Part shown: positions 21,876 through 26,409 of the stretch, piece after piece | How the letters are laid out: every line of letters begins with the position of its first letter | How positions within the stretch are numbered: position 1 is the first letter of the stretch | NCBI GenBank assembly: GCA_051745635.1 | Contig: JBNJEH010000044.1 | Location: 1 to 26,409 of the forward strand | Direction of reading: 5' to 3' | Source: Brumimicrobium sp051745635 | GTDB taxonomy: Bacteria; Bacteroidota; Bacteroidia; Flavobacteriales_D; Crocinitomicaceae | DNA: 26,409 bases | Notes under the pieces: model-generated | The model's input: only the letters and a program-made list of their open reading frames with translations | Database searches by the model: none | Told to the model about the DNA's origin: nothing | Position numbers and translations under genes: made by a program

Positions 21876-24386
21876 ATGAGACACTTGCTTTGTATAATAA
21901 GTTTGATCTTTCTCGCCTATTCATCCTTTGGGCAGAAAATCGATTATAGTACACCGAAAACTTATGAAATAGGACCGATTCGGGTAGAAGGTGTAGATAA
22001 TTTTGATCATCAAGCTATTAAACTTATTGCCGGCTTAAAGCAAGGACAAAAAATCACTATTCCCGGCGAAGATATTACTAAAGCGATTCGCAATTTGTGG
22101 AAAGAAAACCTCTTCTCTGATGTCCAGGTTAAATTGGATAAAGTGGTGGGGGATATTGCTTATTTATCTATTCACTTGCAACCGCGCCCTAAATTATCGC
22201 GATTTCGCTTTGAAGGAGCCAAAAAGAAGGAGGCGGATAAAATTCGGGAAAAAATCGATTTGTATTCCGGAAAGAATATCACAGAGAATTTGCTGTTTAC
22301 CACGCGGTCTAAAGTTACGGGTTTCTACCGCGAAAAAGGATATTACAATGTCGATGTGAACATCAAGCGCGTGCAGGATTCCCTTATGAACAACTCTGAA
22401 ATATTTATTATTCAGATCGAGAAAGGCGAGCGGGTGAAGATTGGCGAGATCAACTTTTATGGTGTGGAATCGGTCCGGGAAGGAAAGTTGAGACGCAAAA
22501 TGAAGGATACCAAAGAAAAAGCGTTTTGGCGATTCTTCAAGCGATCTAAGTTCACCGTTTCAGCTTACGAACGTGATATTGAAGCCATGATGATGGAGTT
22601 TCAGGCGATCGGTCTGCGCGATGCCGAAATCGTGAAAGATTCGATTTACATGATTGACGAGAAGAATTTAGGGATCGATTTGCATATCGATGAAGGGCAA
22701 AAGTATTATTTTGGTGATATCGATTGGGTCGGCAATTCGAAATACACATCGGGTTATCTCGACACGGTGTTGGGTATAAGCAGAGGAGATGTTTACAATA
22801 AAGAATTGTTAGAAGAGCGCTTGTTTCAGTCCATGAATGGGCGTGATATTACTTCGCTCTATATGGATAATGGGCACTTGTTTTTCCAGATCACTCCGGT
22901 CGAAGTTAATGTAGAGGACCATCACATCGATTACGAAATGCGGATTGTGGAAGGAAAAGAAGCCCGTGTTGAAGATATTATCATCAAAGGGAATTACAAG
23001 ACAAATGATTATGTCATTCGACGGGAAATAAGAACCAAGCCCGGAGATTTGTTTAATCGTAATGACATTATCAGAACGCAACGGGAGCTGGCGCAACTCG
23101 GTTATTTTGATGAGCAATCGTTTCAGGTGAATCCGATTCCCAATCCAGCTGACGGTACTGTCGATATTGAATATATTGTTGAGGAAAAATCGTCAGATCA
23201 AATTGAGTTATCCGGAGGGTATGGTGCTCAGCGACTCATAGGTACGCTCGGGCTGACGTTCAATAATTTCTCTATTCAAAACTTGTTTAATAAATCGGCC
23301 TGGCAGCCGCTACCCGCTGGTGATGGTCAAACTTTATCGCTGCGCGCTCAAACCAATGGTACGTTCTATCAGTCGTACAACTTTTCATTTACGGAGCCCT
23401 GGCTGGGGGGTAAAAAACCGAATGCGTTCTCCTTATGGATGAATCATTCTCAATTCGGAAATGGGTTTAACCGCAAAGAGCCTGATTATTCAGGGGTTTC
23501 TATTACTGGTGTGGGGGTCGGATTACAGCGGCGCAAGAAAATACCCGATGATTTTTTTAATGCTTATTATGAGTTGTCTTATAATTATTACGATGTTACT
23601 GATTATGGCTCCGTGTTTGACTTTGACGACGGTTACTCGAATAACATTGCTTTGAAATACGTGCTTTCGCGAAATTCTATCGATGCTCCGATTTATCCGA
23701 AGAGTGGATCAAAAATAGCGCTGACTGGTAAAGCGACATTGCCTTATTCGTCCTTTGATGGCATCGATGATTATAGTGCTGTCTCTGAACAAACGCGCAA
23801 TAAATATGCGGAATATTATAAAATTAAATTCACCGGGGAGTGGTACTTGCCGTTGACGCCGGACAAAAAATTAGTTTTGAGGCCCAAGGTTGGATTTGGT
23901 TTTATGGGAGCCTATTCCCGGGCGAAAGGTTTGACGCCATTTGAACGTTTTTATTTAGGTGGAAATGCGCTTACCGGAGTTGCGCGGCTCGATGGACGTG
24001 AATTGATTTCTCTGCGGGGTTACGAAGAACAGGAAGTGTCCTCGCCACTCGGCGACCCGATTATTTCCCGATATTCAGTGGAATTGCGCTATCCTATTTC
24101 ACTCAACCCATCGGCAACATTTTTTGTACTCGGTTTTGCTGAAGCGGGGAACACCTTTACTGGTTTTGACAACTATAATCCCTTCAACGTCAAGCGAAGT
24201 GTCGGAGGAGGTGTTCGCGTTTACCTGCCGATGTTTGGTATGTTAGGCTTTGATTACGGTTGGGGCTTCGATGCGTTGGATCCACACAGTCAAGGTTTCG
24301 GCGGAGCGAATGATGCGTCGCGCATGGGGGGAAGTCCGGTCGGAACATTTCAATTTATTATCGGAAAGAATTTAGGAGATTTATAA
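21876..24386 (+). CDS. bamA: Outer-membrane protein assembly factor BamA (Omp85)
   Basis: This 836-residue protein has a signal peptide (LIFLAYSSFGQ). A series of POTRA domains follows (about 30-425; IRVEGVDNFD, LSRFRFEGAKKKEADKI, VKIGEINFYGVESVREGKL and VEDIIIKGNYKTNDYVIRREI mark the repeats). A 16-strand Omp85 barrel (about 430-836) carries GGYGAQRLIGTLGLTFNN and the conserved loop-6 motif (LRGYEE, for VRGF). It inserts beta-barrel proteins into the outer membrane and would be essential. The end (IIGKNLGDL) lacks a terminal aromatic residue. It lies one base after uppS and 13 bases before the first OmpH-like gene, a Bacteroidota-typical order. Confidence 0.96.
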   Translation: MRHLLCIISLIFLAYSSFGQKIDYSTPKTYEIGPIRVEGVDNFDHQAIKLIAGLKQGQKITIPGEDITKAIRNLWKENLFSDVQVKLDKVVGDIAYLSIHLQPRPKLSRFRFEGAKKKEADKIREKIDLYSGKNITENLLFTTRSKVTGFYREKGYYNVDVNIKRVQDSLMNNSEIFIIQIEKGERVKIGEINFYGVESVREGKLRRKMKDTKEKAFWRFFKRSKFTVSAYERDIEAMMMEFQAIGLRDAEIVKDSIYMIDEKNLGIDLHIDEGQKYYFGDIDWVGNSKYTSGYLDTVLGISRGDVYNKELLEERLFQSMNGRDITSLYMDNGHLFFQITPVEVNVEDHHIDYEMRIVEGKEARVEDIIIKGNYKTNDYVIRREIRTKPGDLFNRNDIIRTQRELAQLGYFDEQSFQVNPIPNPADGTVDIEYIVEEKSSDQIELSGGYGAQRLIGTLGLTFNNFSIQNLFNKSAWQPLPAGDGQTLSLRAQTNGTFYQSYNFSFTEPWLGGKKPNAFSLWMNHSQFGNGFNRKEPDYSGVSITGVGVGLQRRKKIPDDFFNAYYELSYNYYDVTDYGSVFDFDDGYSNNIALKYVLSRNSIDAPIYPKSGSKIALTGKATLPYSSFDGIDDYSAVSEQTRNKYAEYYKIKFTGEWYLPLTPDKKLVLRPKVGFGFMGAYSRAKGLTPFERFYLGGNALTGVARLDGRELISLRGYEEQEVSSPLGDPIISRYSVELRYPISLNPSATFFVLGFAEAGNTFTGFDNYNPFNVKRSVGGGVRVYLPMFGMLGFDYGWGFDALDPHSQGFGGANDASRMGGSPVGTFQFIIGKNLGDL

Positions 24387-24399
24387 AAAGCCAATAACT

Positions 24400-24966
24400 A
24401 TGAAAACATCATTGAAAAAGAGCGTTGTTTTAAAGCGTAAGTCGTTGCTTTCAATCATCGGTTTTACCTTGATTATTGTTTTTGGTACGCCTTTTGCTTT
24501 ACAGGCACAGAAATATGCTTACATCGATTCGGATTATATTTTGGAGAGTATGCCGGAATACAACGATGCACAGGAAGAGTTAAACGAGCATTCTGAACGA
24601 TGGCAAAAGGAAATAGAAGAGCGTTATAAACAGATTAAAGAAAGAAAAGAAGAGTTTATGCGCGTTGAAGCGATCCTTCCGGATGAAGAGCGGGATAAGC
24701 GAAAAAGCGAGATTGAAGAAATGGAATCGGAAGCACTCGAAATGCAGCAACTGCGATTCGGAGTAAAAGGAGATTTGTTTGCCAAACGCAAAGAACTCAT
24801 TGAACCGCTTCAGGATAAAGTTTTTGAGGCGATGAAAAAAGTAGCCAGTAATAGAAATTTTGCCTTCGTTTTTGACAAAGCGAATCAATCAAATCTTATA
24901 TTTGCTGATCCGAAATACGATATTAGTAAAATGGTATTAAGAGAATTGGGGGTAACACCACAATAG
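24400..24966 (+). CDS. OmpH/Skp-family periplasmic chaperone, copy 1
   Basis: This 188-residue protein has a long basic n-region and signal peptide (ending FALQAQ). A Skp-type fold follows: strand YAYIDSDYILESMPEY, a long charged coiled coil (about 50-120, EERYKQIKERKEEFMRVE), then the closing strands FAFVFDKANQSNLIFADP. Skp trimers hold unfolded outer-membrane proteins on the way to BamA, which matches its place right behind bamA. The second copy follows after 16 bases; the two are related but clearly divergent in sequence. Confidence 0.88.
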   Translation: MKTSLKKSVVLKRKSLLSIIGFTLIIVFGTPFALQAQKYAYIDSDYILESMPEYNDAQEELNEHSERWQKEIEERYKQIKERKEEFMRVEAILPDEERDKRKSEIEEMESEALEMQQLRFGVKGDLFAKRKELIEPLQDKVFEAMKKVASNRNFAFVFDKANQSNLIFADPKYDISKMVLRELGVTPQ

Positions 24967-24994
24967 TTGAACAATAAAAATAGTGAATAATATT

Positions 24995-25528
24995 ATGAAG
25001 AAATTAATTGTTTTATTAGTGTTGATGACGGCATCAACGATGAATTTTGCGCAATCTAAAGTAGCTCATGTCAATACCCAGCGGGTGTTGGATACCATGC
25101 CTTCGCGCAAAGCAGCCGAAAAGGAGCTTGAAAAGTTTGAACAGCGCGCAGTGAAGGAGTTGCAGGAAACGCAAAAGAAGCTCCAGTCGGATTATAAAAA
25201 ACTTCAACAAGAAGAACAAACCATGAGCCCGACGTCCTACAAGTTTGAAGAAGAGCGATTGATGAAAAAATCCCAGGAATTTCAGACCAGACAGCAGGAA
25301 TTGGATCAACAGATTCAGGTGCTGAGCCAGGAATTGAACAAGCCGATTTTGGAGCGGGTTCAAAAAGGAGTAGAGAAGGTCTGTAAAGCGGAAAAAATTG
25401 ATTACGTCATCGACGAATCTTCACTGCTGTACAGCAACGGTAAAGATTTGACCAATAAGGTGATTGAAGTGGTGATGAAAATGGAGAATGAATCCAAAGT
25501 AAATGTACCGGATCTGGGCGATGAATAA
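24995..25528 (+). CDS. OmpH/Skp-family periplasmic chaperone, copy 2
   Basis: About 177 residues from the ATG at 24995 (MKKLIVLLVLMTAS). An in-frame GTG four codons earlier is less likely because it would add polar residues before the signal peptide, which ends at MNFAQS. The mature protein has the Skp layout: VAHVNTQRVLDTMPS, a Gln/Glu/Lys-rich coiled coil (about 30-120), and IDYVIDESSLLYSNGKDLT. It ends in an acidic tail (NVPDLGDE). It completes the uppS-bamA-ompH-ompH set and is followed by a terminator. Two tandem paralogues suggest either a mixed trimer or client division, which is inference. Confidence 0.88.
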   Translation: MKKLIVLLVLMTASTMNFAQSKVAHVNTQRVLDTMPSRKAAEKELEKFEQRAVKELQETQKKLQSDYKKLQQEEQTMSPTSYKFEEERLMKKSQEFQTRQQELDQQIQVLSQELNKPILERVQKGVEKVCKAEKIDYVIDESSLLYSNGKDLTNKVIEVVMKMENESKVNVPDLGDE

Positions 25529-25558
25529 TTGAACCAACGATTAAAACATGACAGAAAG

Positions 25559-25590
25559 GTCGTTACCAAATTTGGTGACGGCTTTTTTTA
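25559..25590 (+). terminator. Rho-independent terminator of the uppS-bamA-ompH unit
   Basis: CGTTACC (25561-25567) pairs with GGTGACG (25574-25580) around an AAATTT loop, extended by a GU and a GC pair, then a run of seven T. It lies about 30 bases after the second OmpH-like stop. Confidence 0.85.
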
Positions 25591-25639
25591 TTTGCAGTGC
25601 TTCGTTGAATGATCAATAGAACTGAATGATCGGTGGAGA
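25591..25639. other. Short spacer before the repeat island
   Basis: Contains a small direct repeat of TGAATGATC (near 25606 and 25623) and nothing else recognisable. Confidence 0.4.
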
Positions 25640-25648
25640 ATTGTAGAA
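25640..25648. repeat. Left target-site duplication of MITE copy 2
   Basis: ATTGTAGAA occurs here and at 26124-26132, directly abutting the two ends of the element. This is a perfect 9-bp direct repeat as expected from a staggered-cut insertion. Confidence 0.65.
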
Positions 25649-26123
25649 ATAGATTACCAAGATAGGTCGTAAATTTTAATTTAAAACATTCTTTCTTATT
25701 GGATGCTTAGATTTATAAAAGATGTTAGACTTGGAGATGTTAGATATTAGATATTCTTAATATCAGTTATCCAACATCTATTGTCTAATTAGGGTTCACT
25801 CAGATAGGCTTAAATATCTGAATAACAATCTTTAAACCTTCAAAATGCAAGGTTTAGATGCAGGCTTATTCAGCAAAAATGCAAATTTATCTTCTTTTCA
25901 CAGGTGCTTTTCGAGCTGAAACCATCAAAAATTGAATAGGGGTAAACCACTACCGCGGGGGTTAAACCTCTACAATCATCTCTAAACCACCTTAAAATCG
26001 ATCAATATTTTGAAAAAATAAATTTTTACGGCAGTTTTGAATTTCTGAGTAAACCCTAATTATCTAATAGCTGTATCTTTAATAAGCAATCATTATTGTT
26101 TTACGACTTACATTGGTAATCCT
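25649..26123. mobile_element. MITE-like element, copy 2, interrupted by another element
   Basis: The same family as 15002-15189. The left end GATTACCAA...GTCGTAAA (25652-25673) and right end (26100-26121) are inverted repeats matching at 19 of 22 positions. The ends are flanked by the 9-bp duplication ATTGTAGAA. Removing the inner insertion (25792-26056 plus one TAATTA) leaves about 200 bases, close to copy 1. The hairpin core is present but with changes (for example TTATCCAACATCT for TATCTAACATCT). No coding capacity. Confidence 0.75.
25792..26056. mobile_element. Nested second MITE-like element
   Basis: About 265 bases inserted into MITE copy 2. The ends GGGTTCACTCAGA and TCTGAGTAAACCC are inverted repeats with one mismatch. 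The hexamer TAATTA abuts both ends (25786-25791 and 26057-26062); as it is itself palindromic, it could be either a 6-bp target duplication or part of 18-bp termini. No frame long enough for a transposase. The interior has GGTAAACC/GGTTAAACC motifs around a GC-rich CCGCGGGGG patch (about 25939-25970), unlike the surrounding AT-rich DNA. Confidence 0.7.
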
Positions 26124-26132
26124 ATTGTAGAA
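26124..26132. repeat. Right target-site duplication of MITE copy 2
   Basis: Second exact copy of ATTGTAGAA, immediately after the right terminus of the element; see 25640-25648. Confidence 0.65.
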
Positions 26133-26138
26133 TTTAGA

Positions 26139-26237
26139 TTATATTTCTTCTATAATTCCCAACATACCAAGAACTAATTTCTCACATTAATTTTCGCAAA
26201 ACAAAATGCTTTTTCAGCTAATTTCCTCTTCATCCTC
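26139..26237. repeat. Right arm of the 99-bp long-range inverted repeat
   Basis: Reverse complement of 1-99 with one mismatch. It begins seven bases after the target duplication of MITE copy 2, so three different repeat types are packed into about 600 bases. A 20-codon frame (minus strand) is interrupted on both sides and is not considered a gene. Confidence 0.9.
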
Positions 26238-26329
26238 TATGGGAATACGTCTCTGTGCGTTAAACTATGTAAGAAGTCATTTTGAAAACGGGGTTATCCG
26301 AATAATTTCAGGACATTGCCACCACAAAT
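26238..26329. other. Intergenic sequence right of the repeat arm
   Basis: No open frame, hairpin terminator or promoter that I can support. It separates the repeat arm from the stop codon of the probable gene entering from the right. Confidence 0.4.
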
Positions 26330-26409
26330 TTAACCGACCTTTTCATTTGCTTGTAACTGTTCGAGTTTTTTGGTATAATATGCTTTTTTACTTGCTAATT
26401 GCTTTTCAG
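26330..26409 (-). CDS. Probable C-terminus of a gene entering from the right edge
   Basis: On the minus strand a frame open at the window edge reads EKQLASKKAYYTKKLEQLQANEKVG and stops at TAA (26330-26332). The 25 residues are charged, Lys/Gln/Glu-rich and helix-prone, as in a coiled-coil C-terminus. The other two minus frames stop within a few codons. The rest of the gene lies outside the window, so the family cannot be named. A chance frame of this length is possible. Confidence 0.35.
   Translation of the reverse strand, partial: EKQLASKKAYYTKKLEQLQANEKVG

Noticed and set aside
25786..26062. Possible riboswitch or small RNA in the segment with GGTAAACC/GGTTAAACC motifs
   Set aside because: The inverted termini and interruption of a second element copy point to a mobile insertion; no known riboswitch core was recognised.

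Overview
The window is a stretch of chromosome from a member of the Bacteroidota, most likely a marine-type Flavobacteriales lineage (Cryomorphaceae/Crocinitomicaceae-like; the family-level guess is inference). Evidence: the -7 promoter element TAnnTTTG recurs upstream of many genes, Shine-Dalgarno sequences are weak, a large secreted protein ends in a type IX secretion (T9SS) sorting tail, atpD-atpC sit apart from the other ATP synthase genes, AtpC is short, and there is a HYC_CC_PP-type small protein next to a TonB receptor. Most genes are core housekeeping or envelope genes. No rRNA, tRNA, CRISPR, integrase or intact transposase gene was seen.

Layout. 1-251: one arm of a long inverted repeat, then a terminator. 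252-3925 (minus): an SPFH/prohibitin-like protein with a small two-helix membrane partner under its own promoter, preceded by a tightly overlapping three-gene unit (NodB-like deacetylase, FemAB/GNAT-like acyltransferase, FabG-like SDR). 3975-8941 (minus): a T9SS lamin-tail-domain protein, a secreted GATase/ThuA-like protein and the YifB/ComM AAA+ ATPase. 9091-10210: gmhA and a small secreted protein, divergently transcribed. 10262-12638 (minus): glycosyltransferase 2, ECF-type sigma factor and rsmG. 12716-14950 (plus): tgt and an LptF/LptG permease. 15002-15189: a short MITE-like element. 15225-15830 (minus): an Nfu-type Fe-S scaffold. 15939-19058 (plus): a heavy-metal uptake/handling cassette (HYC_CC_PP-like protein, TonB receptor, HMA lipoprotein). 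19197-21002: atpD-atpC. 21131-25528: uppS, bamA and two OmpH/Skp-like chaperones. 25529-26329: gene-free repeat island. 26330-26409: probable C-terminus of a gene entering from the right.

How the genes fit together. Several blocks serve the outer envelope: uppS (lipid carrier for wall and glycan synthesis), bamA plus Skp-like chaperones (outer-membrane protein assembly), LptF/G (LPS export), gmhA (LPS heptose precursor), GT2 and the deacetylase unit (glycan work). The metal cassette reads as a relay from outer-membrane receptor to lipid-anchored metal-binding domain.

The least ordinary part is the set of mobile-repeat structures. Two copies of one MITE-like family (15002-15189 and 25649-26123) share terminal inverted repeats. 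The second has a perfect 9-bp target duplication and is itself split by a different ~265-bp MITE-like element with its own inverted termini. A 99-bp inverted repeat pair (1-99 and 26139-26237, one mismatch) brackets nearly the whole window. Other points worth checking are a GTG-initiated, apparently leaderless first gene of the metal operon and a tRNA-guanine transglycosylase lacking the usual zinc cysteines.
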